This document shows positions 1 to 8,906 of a stretch of 64,000 nt of DNA, in pieces (position 1 is the stretch's first letter; each line of letters opens with the position of its first letter). A program made the position numbers and the translations under genes. The notes under the pieces are model-generated. The model was not told the origin of the DNA, did no database searches, and was given only the letters and a program-made list of their open reading frames with translations. The stretch covers positions 38,929 to 102,928 of the forward strand of contig NZ_AOIS01000018.1 of NCBI RefSeq assembly GCF_000337495.1, in the 5' to 3' direction. Source of the DNA: Haloterrigena salina JCM 13891. Lineage in GTDB: Archaea; Halobacteriota; Halobacteria; Halobacteriales; Natrialbaceae.

Positions 1-1
1 C

Positions 2-214
2 ATCCCCGAGATCTACTGCTGGGGGCTGTCGATGCCGGGGCGCGACCCCGAGACGGCGACCTGGGCGTTCGTCTTCGACGATCCCGACGATATCACCGAC
101 GACGTTCGCACGGAGCTTCGGTCGCTGGCCGACGAGGTCGATGCCCTCGAGGTCGACGGGCGCACGGTGACGATGGACGGGACGGTTCCCGAGAACTCCG
201 ACGCGGGGCAGTGA
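2..214 (+). CDS. C-terminal part of an unidentified acidic haloarchaeal protein (5' end outside window)
   Basis: An open frame runs from the first bases of the window to a TGA at 212-214, so the start codon lies upstream. The visible 70 residues begin IPEIYCWGLSMPGR and continue with an acidic segment (FDDPDDITDDVR). This looks like the compact C-terminal end of a small soluble haloarchaeal protein. An internal ATG at 32 would give a 60-residue protein, but the frame is open and protein-like before it. I do not recognise the family with certainty. Confidence 0.6.
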   Translation: MPEIYCWGLSMPGRDPETATWAFVFDDPDDITDDVRTELRSLADEVDALEVDGRTVTMDGTVPENSDAGQ

Positions 215-233
215 GACGCCGTCGGGACACCGT

Positions 234-1463
234 TCAGTCCGACGCGGCCGCCGAAAGCGCCGGCAGCCACCGAACGAGTACGATCGCACAGACGACAAAG
301 GCCGCCAGCACGACGTAGCCCTCGTCGAAAAAGCCCCGTTCGGCGAGCGCGCCGAACAGGACGGGACTCGCGGCGCCGATCGTCATGTAGGTGCTCCGCA
401 GGAATCCCACGCCCGTCCCCTGCATGTCCGTCGGGAACGCCGCGGTCATGTACGGCAGCGTGATCGTCCCGTACCCCAGGATGCTCGAGAGCAACATCGT
501 CCCGGCGACGATCGGCCAGAACCCCTCGAGGAGCGGGAGCGCGACGAGCGCGACGGCCATGACGCCCAGAACGATCGGCAACGACCGTCGAATCCCGAAC
601 TCGTCGTAGAGCCGCCCGGTCACCGGCTGGACGACGATCCCGAGCGCGAAGAACGCGCTGAACAGCGCCGTGGCGATCCCCTCCGAGAACCCCTTGATCT
701 CGATCAGGTAGGTCGGATAGAAGCCCGTAAACGCCTGCCAGACGCAGTAGGTGAGGATCTGAATCGCCGTCACGACGACGATCTCTCGGCGGCGCAACTG
801 GGCCCCCACGTACCGGGCGGTCTCGAGCGAGAGGCTGTCGACGGCGCTGCCCTCGCCGGAGGTTCGGCCAGGGACGACGGCCCACAGCAGGCCGGCGACC
901 AGCAGGAAGACGGGCGCGGCGATGCCGAAACCGAACTGCCAGGCCAGCGTCGTCGCGATGGCGCCGGCCGCGAGCGGGAGCGCGGCGTTGCCGACCTCGC
1001 CGGCGGCCATCGTGACGCCGACCGCGGTCCCCGCGTTGTTCGGGAAGACGTCCGAGAGGATGGTGAACCGGGCAACGCCGTACAGCGCCGTCCCGAAGCC
1101 GAAACAGGCCGTCGCGAGGTAGACCAGCGCCGCCGAGTTCGCGACGGCGACGACGCCGACCGCTATCGCCGAGACGAGTGAGCTCGCCACGAGGATATTC
1201 CCCTCCCCGAGGCGGTCGGCGAGGATCCCGCCGGGAAGCTGGCCGAGCGCGTACGCGAGCCACAGCGCCGTCAGCAGGAACCCCGCCGTCGTCAGGTCGA
1301 GGCCGTAGGCCTCCCGCAGGAAAGGCAACAACACCGGGTACGTGAGTCGGACGCCGATCGAGAAACACCAGCCGGTGGCGACGGCGAACAGGATCTTCCC
1401 GCGACCCTCCGCGAGCACCGATCGGATCCGCGACACTCGTTCGAACCGCTGCAACCGAGACAC
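234..1463 (-). CDS. MFS transporter
   Basis: A membrane carrier of the major facilitator superfamily with about twelve hydrophobic segments. The loop between helices 2 and 3 carries a motif-A-like sequence (GGILADRLGEG), and a weaker copy (GRLYDEFGIRR) sits at the equivalent place in the second half, the usual MFS internal duplication. The frame is open to an ATG at 1592, but that extension is arginine-rich, not membrane-like, and would cover the promoter of the divergent ABC gene. I therefore prefer the GTG at 1463; a GTG at 1436 is also possible. Substrate unknown. Stands alone, divergent from the ABC exporter genes. Confidence 0.8.
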   Translation of the reverse strand: MSRLQRFERVSRIRSVLAEGRGKILFAVATGWCFSIGVRLTYPVLLPFLREAYGLDLTTAGFLLTALWLAYALGQLPGGILADRLGEGNILVASSLVSAIAVGVVAVANSAALVYLATACFGFGTALYGVARFTILSDVFPNNAGTAVGVTMAAGEVGNAALPLAAGAIATTLAWQFGFGIAAPVFLLVAGLLWAVVPGRTSGEGSAVDSLSLETARYVGAQLRRREIVVVTAIQILTYCVWQAFTGFYPTYLIEIKGFSEGIATALFSAFFALGIVVQPVTGRLYDEFGIRRSLPIVLGVMAVALVALPLLEGFWPIVAGTMLLSSILGYGTITLPYMTAAFPTDMQGTGVGFLRSTYMTIGAASPVLFGALAERGFFDEGYVVLAAFVVCAIVLVRWLPALSAAASD

Positions 1464-1576
1464 TGGCCGCCACGTTGGAGGCAAGCGGTGTTGAGGCCTC
1501 CTGAACGGTACGGTGTTGCCGATACCGGAACCCCGCAGAGCCCCGCGATCGGTGATACCGCCCAACCCATCAAAAG

Positions 1577-1588
1577 GATAATAATATC
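1577..1588 (+). promoter_or_regulatory. TATA-like box for the ABC ATPase gene
   Basis: The A/T-rich stretch GATAATAATATC is centred about 26 nt before the ATG at 1608. This is the normal archaeal TATA distance for a leaderless transcript that starts at the ATG, and it supports 1608 over the upstream in-frame start at 1488. Confidence 0.55.
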
Positions 1589-1607
1589 TCACCGATGTTT
1601 CGATCGT

Positions 1608-2543
1608 ATGTCAGCGATCGAACTCCGCGGGGTGACCAAACGTTACCGGCGGTTCGGCATCCGCGGGAGCCGAACGGTCACCGCCCTCCACGATCTCGAT
1701 CTCACCGTGCGCTCCGGCGAGATCTTCGGATTTCTCGGCCCGAACGGCGCCGGCAAGTCGACGACCATCGACCTCCTGTTGGACTACGCCGCCCCCACGT
1801 CGGGCTCGGTTCGCGTCCTCGGTCACGACGTCGCGACCGAGAGCGCGGCCGTCCGCGACCGGATCGGCGTCCTGCCCGACGGCTACGGCCCGATCGGCGA
1901 CCGAACGGGCCGCGATCACGTCGAGTTCGCCATCAACGCCAAAGACGCCGACGACGACCCCGACGACCTCATCGACCGCGTCGGGATGCAGGGGCCGGCC
2001 GACTACCCCGTCGCGGAGTACTCGAAGGGAATGGCCCAGCGGCTCATGCTCGCTGTGGCGCTGGCGGGCGAGCCGGACCTCCTCGTGCTGGACGAGCCCT
2101 CGACCGGGCTCGATCCCAACGGCGCGCGCACCATGCGCCGGATCGTCCGCGAGGAAAACGAGCGCGGCGCGACCGTCTTCTTCTCGAGTCACATCATGGA
2201 GCAGGTCGAGGCGGTCTGTGACCGCGTCGGCATCCTGGACGGCGGCGAACTCGTCGCCGTCGACTCGATCGACGCGTTGCGCGAGGCCGCCGGCGGGTCG
2301 GCGGCCGTGACGCTCGAGCTCTCTGCGGTCCCCGCCAACGTCGTCGACTACGTCCGAGCGCTCGAGGGCGTGGTCGACGTCGAGATCGACGAGCCGTCGG
2401 TGACGGTGACCTGCGACGACGCCGCGAAGGCGGCGGTCGTCGCGGCCTTCTACGACTCACCGGCGACCGTCCGGGACGTCACGACCAGTGAGACCTCCCT
2501 CGAGGACCTGTTCGAACGCTACACGCGGGGTGTCGCCCAGTGA
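1608..2543 (+). CDS. ABC transporter ATP-binding protein (ABC-2 / CcmA type)
   Basis: The 311-residue ATPase subunit of an ABC-2 export system. Walker A (GPNGAGKS) is at about residues 44-51. The signature loop reads YSKGMAQRL near residue 137, the variant common in CcmA/ABC-2 exporters in place of LSGGQ. Walker B with D-loop (LVLDEPSTGLDP) follows near 160 and the switch His lies in FSSHIME. The C-terminal 80 residues form the small accessory domain common in this subfamily. The frame extends upstream to 1488, but the ATG at 1608 starts at the correct distance from a TATA box. It overlaps the next gene by 4 nt, so the two are co-transcribed and presumably form one exporter. Substrate unknown. 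Confidence 0.9.
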   Translation: MSAIELRGVTKRYRRFGIRGSRTVTALHDLDLTVRSGEIFGFLGPNGAGKSTTIDLLLDYAAPTSGSVRVLGHDVATESAAVRDRIGVLPDGYGPIGDRTGRDHVEFAINAKDADDDPDDLIDRVGMQGPADYPVAEYSKGMAQRLMLAVALAGEPDLLVLDEPSTGLDPNGARTMRRIVREENERGATVFFSSHIMEQVEAVCDRVGILDGGELVAVDSIDALREAAGGSAAVTLELSAVPANVVDYVRALEGVVDVEIDEPSVTVTCDDAAKAAVVAAFYDSPATVRDVTTSETSLEDLFERYTRGVAQ

Positions 2544-3382
2544 GTCGCCTGGCCGCCCTCGCGCTGTTCGTCCGCGAGGATCTCCGCGATACGGTCCGGG
2601 AGCGGCAGCTGTACCTGCTGGTCGGGATCTACGTCCTCCTCGGCGTGCTCCTGACCTACTCCGAGGGGCGGACGGCGGCGCGGCTGTCCGGAAGCGCGCC
2701 CCCGCTGACGGCGGGGCTGTACGCGCTGTTCTCGATGGTGACGCCGCTGCTGGCGCTGGCCTTCTTCGCGTCCGCGGTCGTCGAAAAGCGCTCGAGCGGC
2801 GCCCTCAAGGTCGTTCTCGGTCTCCCGATCGATCGCGCCACGGTCGTCTTCGGAACCTTCCTCGCGCGGAGCCTCGCGATTGTCGCGGCGATCGTCGTGT
2901 CGTTCGCCGCCGCCGTTCCGGTGGGGCTGGCCCTGGGACTGCCCGTCGATCCCGCGCAGTTCGTCGGCGTCGTCGCGGCCCTCGTTCTGCTGGCCGCGAC
3001 GTTCACCGCGCTCGCGGTCGGTCTCTCGTCGACCGTCCGCACGTCGACCCGGGCGACGGCCGCCGCGTTCGGCGTCTTCGTGCTCTTCTTCTTCCAGCTG
3101 TGGGCCCAGCTCCCGCGGATCGCGCTCTACGTCGCCCACGGCTTCTCGTGGCCCGCGACGACGCCCGAGTGGGTGGCCTTCGTCGACGCGCTGAATCCGA
3201 TGGCGGCGTACACCTACCTCGTTGCCGGGCTCTTTCCCGACCTCGAGGGCGGGACGTTCGTCAGACCGCCGGCGGAACCGACGTTCTACCAGACGCCGGC
3301 GTTCGCGCTCGCGGTACTGGCCGGCTGGATCGTCCTCGCGCTCGGCGTCGGTTACTGGCGGTTCCGGACGACGGACCTCTAA
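2540..3382 (+). CDS. ABC-2 type transporter permease
   Basis: A 280-residue integral membrane protein starting at a GTG that overlaps the TGA of the ATPase gene (GTGA). About six hydrophobic segments are visible, with a soluble N-terminal amphipathic stretch and a large outer loop before the last helix (from about residue 215). This is the ABC-2 permease topology and the usual partner of the preceding ATPase. The pair probably forms a homodimeric exporter; the substrate cannot be told from sequence. Followed by a short T-run and a cluster of hairpins. Confidence 0.85.
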   Translation: MSRLAALALFVREDLRDTVRERQLYLLVGIYVLLGVLLTYSEGRTAARLSGSAPPLTAGLYALFSMVTPLLALAFFASAVVEKRSSGALKVVLGLPIDRATVVFGTFLARSLAIVAAIVVSFAAAVPVGLALGLPVDPAQFVGVVAALVLLAATFTALAVGLSSTVRTSTRATAAAFGVFVLFFFQLWAQLPRIALYVAHGFSWPATTPEWVAFVDALNPMAAYTYLVAGLFPDLEGGTFVRPPAEPTFYQTPAFALAVLAGWIVLALGVGYWRFRTTDL

Positions 3383-3385
3383 CGA

Positions 3386-3394
3386 ACTTTTTCC
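3386..3394 (+). terminator. T-run after the ABC operon
   Basis: A run of T residues (CTTTTTC) lies a few bases after the permease stop codon at 3382. Oligo-T stretches after stop codons are typical archaeal terminators. It is the only such run in this convergent intergenic space on the + strand. Confidence 0.35.
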
Positions 3395-3417
3395 GCCTCG
3401 GGTTCACTCGCGGCGTC

Positions 3418-3550
3418 TTCGCGCGGCGTTGCCGCGCGAACGGTCCGCGGGACCGAAGGTCCCGCGCTGGGCGCAAAAACTTCGATGAAAAAGATCGTCG
3501 TCGCGGGGTTGAACCCCGCTCCGACGAGTAACCGCTCGCAAAGCGAGCGG
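3418..3550. repeat. cluster of four perfect short-loop inverted repeats
   Basis: Four perfect stem-loops with three-base loops lie side by side between convergent genes: 3418-3440 (10-bp stem TTCGCGCGGC, loop GTT), 3446-3466 (9-bp stem CGCGGGACC, loop GAA), 3503-3519 (7-bp stem GCGGGGT, loop TGA) and 3532-3550 (8-bp stem CCGCTCGC, loop AAA). The stems differ from one another, so this is not a simple tandem repeat. They could be terminators, protein sites or palindromic mobile repeats; the sequence does not decide. Confidence 0.75.
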
Positions 3551-3609
3551 ATGCCATCGGTTCTCCGTGAGCATCCTCGCGTACGTATTCCACGGGTCGA
3601 TCGCCCGTT

Positions 3610-4200
3610 TCAGACTAGCCCGAACTCGAGGACGAGCGTGGCCAGCAGGCCGGCGTAGATGGGGATCGTCAGGTTGTCGTCGACGATGAAATCGCCGATT
3701 CTGAGCTTGACGCCGTCGGCGACGGTCGCGCCGATGGCGGCCGCGACGACGGCCAGCGGCGTCTCGTGGAGAAAGAGCGCGGCGATGAGCGTCGAGACGA
3801 CGAACATCGTGACCAGCACCTTCGGCCCCTTGACGAACTTGAGGCTGTCGTCCGAGACGGTCCCGCTGATCGGATCGCCGATCGCGAGCATCAACATCGA
3901 CGGGAGGGCGACCCGCGGCTCGAAGAACAGCACGGCGACCGTCATGCTGAGCATGTAGTAGCCGTAGCCGGCGAACTGGTTCTGTTCGTACTCCCGGGTT
4001 AGCGAGTCGTAGAGCGACAACTCGACGCCGACGTAGAGCCGGAGGAACTCGAGGGCGATCGTTCCGACCGCGAGGAGCCCCATCAGGAGCTGAAATCGAT
4101 CCCAGGTCAGCCCGAGATCGAACTGAGCGGCGAGGAGATAGAGCGCGACCAGTCCCGCCCCGCTCGCGTGGACGGCTCGTCGCTTTAGTTCGTCAGCCAT
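3610..4200 (-). CDS. diacylglycerol/polyprenol (dolichol) kinase family membrane protein
   Basis: A 196-residue, highly hydrophobic protein with about six to seven membrane segments. It carries the family signature IGDPISG followed by a conserved KFVKGPKV stretch near the middle and a DN-x-TIP motif (VDDNLTIPI) near the C-terminus. These match the SEC59/CTP-dependent dolichol kinase-like family seen in archaea. Members phosphorylate lipid alcohols; in haloarchaea a role in the dolichol carrier lipid of N-glycosylation is plausible but not shown by the sequence. Convergent with the ABC exporter genes. Confidence 0.75.
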   Translation of the reverse strand: MADELKRRAVHASGAGLVALYLLAAQFDLGLTWDRFQLLMGLLAVGTIALEFLRLYVGVELSLYDSLTREYEQNQFAGYGYYMLSMTVAVLFFEPRVALPSMLMLAIGDPISGTVSDDSLKFVKGPKVLVTMFVVSTLIAALFLHETPLAVVAAAIGATVADGVKLRIGDFIVDDNLTIPIYAGLLATLVLEFGLV

Positions 4201-4296
4201 CAGATCTCCCGTCGAAGGTAACGACCTTCAGTCCGTCGGTTACGTTCGACACGATCCGTGTTCGGACGCCGATCCACCCCGCCCGCGGGGGCCGAA

Positions 4297-4653
4297 TTAG
4301 TCCGTAGCGAGTTTGACGACGACGGTTCCGTCGCTCGAAACGACCACGTGACAGCCCTCGTAGGAAAAGCTCACGGTGAGGGGGTGGTCGCGAGTCGACG
4401 TCACGAGATCGGCGAGCGACTCGGGGTCGACGGTCGCGAACAGCGGCGCCATGGTACAGGGATCGCGGTCCGTGACGGCCCCGACGTTCTCGACGATCGC
4501 GGTGGTGAGCGCGTCGGTAACCGTACCGTGCTTCGTTTCGAGCGCCGCGTCGAAGCGAGTGTGAAACGTCTCCGTGGTGGGATCGTGACCGACGCTGTCC
4601 TCGCCCATCGGTGGGGAAGACATGACGTCGGAGTGGATCGTATCCTCGTCCAT
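4297..4653 (-). CDS. HalOD1 output-domain protein
   Basis: A 118-residue soluble acidic protein. Its C-terminal 75 residues fit the HalOD1 domain, with a conserved LFATVDPESLADLV segment followed by strand pairs (VSFSYEGCHVVV, GTVVVKL). HalOD1 occurs almost only in haloarchaea, alone or as an output domain of sensory proteins, and has no proven activity. It lies immediately downstream of, and in the same direction as, a PAS/HTH_10 regulator, so a joint role in signalling is an inference from position. Confidence 0.75.
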   Translation of the reverse strand: MDEDTIHSDVMSSPPMGEDSVGHDPTTETFHTRFDAALETKHGTVTDALTTAIVENVGAVTDRDPCTMAPLFATVDPESLADLVTSTRDHPLTVSFSYEGCHVVVSSDGTVVVKLATD

Positions 4654-4699
4654 TGGGCACAGTATGCAAGCGGTCGTGGTAAGGGCGGACGCTGACCAG

Positions 4700-5839
4700 T
4701 CAGCGTGCGTCCGCGCCAGACTTCTCGAAGAGGTGTCGCAAGACGGTCTGCTGGGCCTTTCGTAGGTGCTGGTTGAAGGTCTGGCGCGTGACGTCGAAGC
4801 GGTCGGCCAACTCGTCGCCGGTGCTGGTCCGGGGCGTATCGAAGTAGCCGCCGAAGTAGGCGGCGTCGAGCGCCGACAACTGTCGCTCGGTGAGCGCGTC
4901 GGCGACGACGCCGTACAGCAACTGGGGCGAGTAGACGAGGTCCTCGGAGACCAGTTCGACTTCGGGGTGGAACCGCCGGATCCTGGACGCGGCCTGCCGG
5001 GGATCCACGTCTCCGGGCAATTCGCCCAGAAACCGGACCTCGTCGGGAGCGATCACGACGGCGCGGGCGCGACCGCCGAGGTCCGGAAACACCTGCGAGA
5101 CCGTCGCCGACTCCGCCTTCGCTTCGACGCGATGGTAGCCGTCGATCGAACTGAGCAACCGCGCGTCGCGGTAGTGGGGCACCTCCTCGACGGCGGTCAC
5201 GAACTCGCTCGCCGGGAGGTCCGACGTCCCCATGTACTGGACGGTCGTCCCGTTCTGCAGCGAGACGACCGAGTCGACCTCGAGTCGAATCTCGTCGTCC
5301 GCGACCCGCAGGGAGGGCGGGACCGCGGTCCGGTCCGTGCGGAACTCGAGGCGCCGGACGTGGTCGCTGGTCAACCGCTCCTCGCGGCGCTTCAGCGCCG
5401 TCGCGTCCTCGAAGGAGACGACGACGTACTCCACGTTCCCGTCGTCGTCCAGTACGGGCGCCGAATTGCTCGAGAGCCACCGCTCGGAGCCGTCGGGGAG
5501 TTCGATCCAGTGTTCGAAACCGTAGACGGGTTCGCCCGTCTCGAGAACTTGCGTAACCGGGTTTTCCGACACCGGAACGGGCGAGCCGTCGTCGTAGTAG
5601 ATGTTCCACTCGGTCTCGGCGTACGACCGGCCGACGATATCTTCGTTCGTCCGGCCGAGCGTTTCCGCCGCTCGTTCGTTCGCGAACGCGTAGCTTCCCG
5701 CCGAATCGATCACGACGGTGCTAACGGGGTTCACGTCGAACACCCGCCGAGCCAGATCCTCGGGCGGGGTTCGGACGAACTCGTCTTCCCGGGGGTCGAC
5801 CGACTCCTCGGCCTCGTCGTTCTCGGCAGACTCCGTCAC
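4700..5839 (-). CDS. PAS domain and bacterio-opsin-activator-type HTH_10 transcription regulator
   Basis: A 379-residue cytosolic regulator. Residues about 28-150 form a PAS domain (VFDVNPVSTVVID at its start, then EHWIELPDGSERWLSS and a VVVSFEDAT end). The middle resembles the GAF/Bat-associated region. The C-terminal 60 residues are the HTH_10 DNA-binding domain (LTERQLSALDAAYFGGYFD, then DELADRFDVTRQTFNQHLRKAQ). Proteins of this build are one-component sensors related to Bat. The HalOD1 gene follows 46 nt downstream on the same strand. Ligand and targets are unknown. Confidence 0.88.
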   Translation of the reverse strand: MTESAENDEAEESVDPREDEFVRTPPEDLARRVFDVNPVSTVVIDSAGSYAFANERAAETLGRTNEDIVGRSYAETEWNIYYDDGSPVPVSENPVTQVLETGEPVYGFEHWIELPDGSERWLSSNSAPVLDDDGNVEYVVVSFEDATALKRREERLTSDHVRRLEFRTDRTAVPPSLRVADDEIRLEVDSVVSLQNGTTVQYMGTSDLPASEFVTAVEEVPHYRDARLLSSIDGYHRVEAKAESATVSQVFPDLGGRARAVVIAPDEVRFLGELPGDVDPRQAASRIRRFHPEVELVSEDLVYSPQLLYGVVADALTERQLSALDAAYFGGYFDTPRTSTGDELADRFDVTRQTFNQHLRKAQQTVLRHLFEKSGADAR

Positions 5840-6033
5840 CGTCTCATCGCCCCGTACGGTCGGACGCTCCCTCGACCTCGGCTGTCCCTCTCGTCGGAAC
5901 GGTCGCGGTCACGCCGGTCGTCGCCGAACAGTCGCGCGCGCTCGCCCCCTTCCGACGCCGTCTCAGCGAATTGGCGCTGCTCCATACGAGCGAGAGGGGA
6001 CCGACGAATAAATGGGATTCTATCGGGGGGTCC

Positions 6034-7020
6034 TCACGCACGCGTGGGGCGCTGCTTCGCCTCGGGAAAGATGCTCTCCGGGAGGTACGCGGAGACGACC
6101 CAGTTCGGCGCGTTGACGGCCTCATTGATCTTCAGGTCGACGGCCACCGAACACAGCATGTAGGCGTCGTCGCGATCGAGTCCGCGCTCGTCCTGGAGGT
6201 GGTCGACCATGCTCCGGACGGCCCGCCTGGTCGCCGTCATCAGGTCGTCGGCGATGCCCGTCGTCCCGTACATCGGCTCGTCTCGACCGGTCGGTGTGAA
6301 CGGACCCGCGGTCTCGAACTGCGGCTGCTCGATCGAGCGGTCCGAGCGCAGGCCGAACCGGCAGGTGACGGTCATCGGCGCTTCGATGCCGGTCCCGCAG
6401 ACCTCGCCGTCCCCCTGTGCGGCGTGGCAGTCTCCGATGCTGAACAGGGCGTCCTCGACCGCGACGGGAAGATAGACCGTCGAGCCCGCCGTGAGCTGCT
6501 TGACGTCTATGTTCCCGCCGACGTCCCGCGGCGGAAACGTTCCGTGGGTGCCGTCCTCGGCGGGCGCGACGCCGACGATGCCGGGGAACGGATTCAGCGG
6601 CACCTCGATCCCGTCTCCGAAATAGCCGACGTCGCCCTCGAGATCCCAGACGTGCAACGCCGGGTCGGGGAACTCGTCGGCCAGCACGCCGAGCTCCGCC
6701 GGTCCCGGGAGGACCAGCGTGTAGCCGACGCCCTCGTGTTCGACCTCGAGCAGTTCGACCGCGAGGACGTCGCCCGGTCGGGCGCCCTCGATCGCGATAG
6801 GGCCGGTCAGCGCGTGGATCGGATCGATGTCGAGCGCAGCGACGTCCGCCGCCGTCGACTCTGGGCTGAGCTGTCCGTTCGTCGCGTCCCGACACGAAAT
6901 CCGGACGACGTCCCCCGGCTGGACCGTCAGGGCCGGCTCGCGTCCGTTGTCCCAGTCGCTGTGAACGGCGTCGTCCTCGGCGTCGATCCGATGGTCTACC
7001 GTGATCTCCTCGGCATCCAT
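6034..7020 (-). CDS. acetamidase/formamidase family protein
   Basis: A 328-residue protein of the FmdA/AmdA family, which hydrolyses short amides such as formamide or acetamide to ammonia and the acid. The family hallmark GDCHAAQGDGEVCGTGIE is present near residue 200, preceded by PRDVGGNIDVKQL and LNPFPGIVG. A C-terminal segment (DDAYMLCSVAVDLKINEAVN) is also typical. Length fits the family. It stands alone between a regulator and glyS, so a link to nitrogen scavenging is plausible, but the substrate cannot be read from sequence. Confidence 0.88.
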   Translation of the reverse strand: MDAEEITVDHRIDAEDDAVHSDWDNGREPALTVQPGDVVRISCRDATNGQLSPESTAADVAALDIDPIHALTGPIAIEGARPGDVLAVELLEVEHEGVGYTLVLPGPAELGVLADEFPDPALHVWDLEGDVGYFGDGIEVPLNPFPGIVGVAPAEDGTHGTFPPRDVGGNIDVKQLTAGSTVYLPVAVEDALFSIGDCHAAQGDGEVCGTGIEAPMTVTCRFGLRSDRSIEQPQFETAGPFTPTGRDEPMYGTTGIADDLMTATRRAVRSMVDHLQDERGLDRDDAYMLCSVAVDLKINEAVNAPNWVVSAYLPESIFPEAKQRPTRA

Positions 7021-7121
7021 TATGATACTCGGTACGACACCACGGGATAAAACGGTATCTCGCCGGTAGCGGCGTCAAACCCCGGTTTCCGCTCGAGACG
7101 GCGAACGCGGTCGACGCCGCG

Positions 7122-8906
7122 TTACAGCTCGTCGAACTCGAGGTCGCCTTCCCGGATCGCCGACAGCGTCTCCGCGAGGTCGTCGACGGGCAGCCGCTTC
7201 TGGTCGGTCGTGTCCCGCTCGCGGACGGTGACGGTCGTCTCCTCGTTTTCCACGGTCTCGTAATCCACCGTGACGCAGAACGGCGTGCCGACCTCGTCCT
7301 GGCGACGGTAGCGCCGGCCGATGTTGCCCGAGTCGTCGTACGTGACCGAGAGGCCGACCTCGCGCAGGTCCGCGACGATTTCGTTCGCCTGCGCCTCGAG
7401 TTCGTCGTCGTTCTGGAGCGGGAAGACGCCGACGAAGGTGGGCGCGACTTCCGGCTCGAGGTCGAGGTAGGTCCGTTCCTCGCCGTCAACCTCGTCCTCG
7501 CGGTAGGCGTGGTGGAGGACGGTGTAGACCAGCCGGTCGACGCCGAAGGAGGGTTCGATGACGTGGGGCGTGATGTGCTCGCCGGCCTCGGTCTGCTCCT
7601 CGACCGCGAATCCGGTCTTCTCGACGGGGATCTCGCGGGTTTCGCCCTCGAGATCGATCTCGACGACGTCGCCGTCGAACGCCGAGCGATCGCGCGCGGC
7701 GAGGTCCTCGAGCTGCTGGACGACGGCCTGCGCGTCGCCGCCGAACTCGGGACCGAGGTAACTCATGTCGGGGTCGACGGTGGCGCGCTCGACGGTCTTC
7801 GGTTCGTCGTACTGCTTGAAGATCGTAAAGCGGTCGTCGGAGTGCTCGCCGTGTTTCGAGAGGTCGTAGTCGCCCCGGTAGGCGAAGCCGGCCATCTCGA
7901 TCCAGTTGCCGTCGATCTCGCTTTCCGCGTCCCAGCAGTCGCTGGCGTAGTGGGCCCGCTCGCCCGAGAGGTGCTGGCGGAACCGGAACCGGTCCATGTC
8001 GACGCCGACCGCGTCGTACCACGGCTTGGCGACGCCCAGGAAGTAGGCGACCCACGGGCTCGAGATGATCCCGTCCTCGACGGCGTCGCCGATCGTCGTC
8101 CGGATCTCGTCGCCGTCCTCGGCGTTTTGCTCGCTGGCCGGGTAGAGCGTCACCTCGACGTCTTCGACGCTCGAGAGGTCCGGCTCGTCCGTCTCGGGGT
8201 CGATGAAGTACTCGAGTTCGGCCTGCGTGAACTCGCGAGTGCGGATGATCGAGCGCCGCGGGCTGATCTCGTTGCGGTAGGCCCGCCCGATCTGGGTCAC
8301 GCCGAAGGGGAGCTGGTTGCGCGCGTACTCCTTGAGCCGGGGGAACTCGACGAAGATGCCCTGTGCGGTCTCGGGGCGCATGTAGCCGGGATCGGAGTCG
8401 CCGGGGCCGATGTTCGTCGCGAACATGAGGTTGAACGTTTCGACGGCCTGGCCCGCGAGTCCCGCCCCGCAGGAGGGACAGACGAGTTCGTACTCGGCGA
8501 TGACCTCCTCGACTTCGGGGATGGGGAGGCTTTCGGCGTCCTCGTACTCGGTGTTGTCCTCGACGACGTGGTCAGCGCGGTGGCTCTCGCCGCACTCCGG
8601 ACACTCGACGAGCATGTCGTCGAAGCCGTCCAGGTGGCCCGAGGCCTCGAAGACGGGCTCGGGCATGATGGTGGGCGCGTCGATCTCCATGTTCCCCTCG
8701 GCGACCGCGAACCGGTCGCGCCAGGCGTCCTCGACGTTGCCCTTCAGCGCCGCGCCCTGCGGGCCGAAGGTGTAGAAGCCGCCGACGCCGCCGTAAGCGC
8801 CCGACGACTGGAAGAAGTAGCCCCGCCGCTTGGCCAGTTCGACCAGTCTCTCGCTCGTCGCCGCGGTCACGCTCTCGGTGTCGTCCGCGTGTTCTTGCTC
8901 ACTCAT
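7122..8906 (-). CDS. glyS: glycyl-tRNA synthetase
   Basis: A 594-residue class II synthetase of the archaeal/eukaryotic type, which charges tRNA-Gly. The N-terminus has the GlyRS sequence RRGYFFQSSGAYGGVGGF. A zinc-binding insertion has two Cys pairs (CPECGESH and CPSCGAG). Motif 2 reads YRNEISPRRSIIRTREF and motif 3 is PSFGVDRLVYTVL. The C-terminal anticodon-binding domain carries GRRYRRQDEVGTPFC. The frame is open to 8933, but ATG 8906 (MSEQEH) matches the usual N-terminus and overlaps the CBS-gene stop by 8 nt. It is probably co-transcribed with that gene. Confidence 0.95.
   Translation of the reverse strand: MSEQEHADDTESVTAATSERLVELAKRRGYFFQSSGAYGGVGGFYTFGPQGAALKGNVEDAWRDRFAVAEGNMEIDAPTIMPEPVFEASGHLDGFDDMLVECPECGESHRADHVVEDNTEYEDAESLPIPEVEEVIAEYELVCPSCGAGLAGQAVETFNLMFATNIGPGDSDPGYMRPETAQGIFVEFPRLKEYARNQLPFGVTQIGRAYRNEISPRRSIIRTREFTQAELEYFIDPETDEPDLSSVEDVEVTLYPASEQNAEDGDEIRTTIGDAVEDGIISSPWVAYFLGVAKPWYDAVGVDMDRFRFRQHLSGERAHYASDCWDAESEIDGNWIEMAGFAYRGDYDLSKHGEHSDDRFTIFKQYDEPKTVERATVDPDMSYLGPEFGGDAQAVVQQLEDLAARDRSAFDGDVVEIDLEGETREIPVEKTGFAVEEQTEAGEHITPHVIEPSFGVDRLVYTVLHHAYREDEVDGEERTYLDLEPEVAPTFVGVFPLQNDDELEAQANEIVADLREVGLSVTYDDSGNIGRRYRRQDEVGTPFCVTVDYETVENEETTVTVRERDTTDQKRLPVDDLAETLSAIREGDLEFDEL

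Noticed and set aside
13-1473. 486-codon minus-strand frame overlapping the MFS gene
   Set aside because: Arginine-rich out-of-frame reading of the MFS transporter; the other frame has the membrane helices and motif A.
4766-6163. 465-codon plus-strand open frame opposite the PAS/HTH_10 gene
   Set aside because: Shadow frame; the minus strand has clear PAS and HTH_10 motifs, and the shadow has none.
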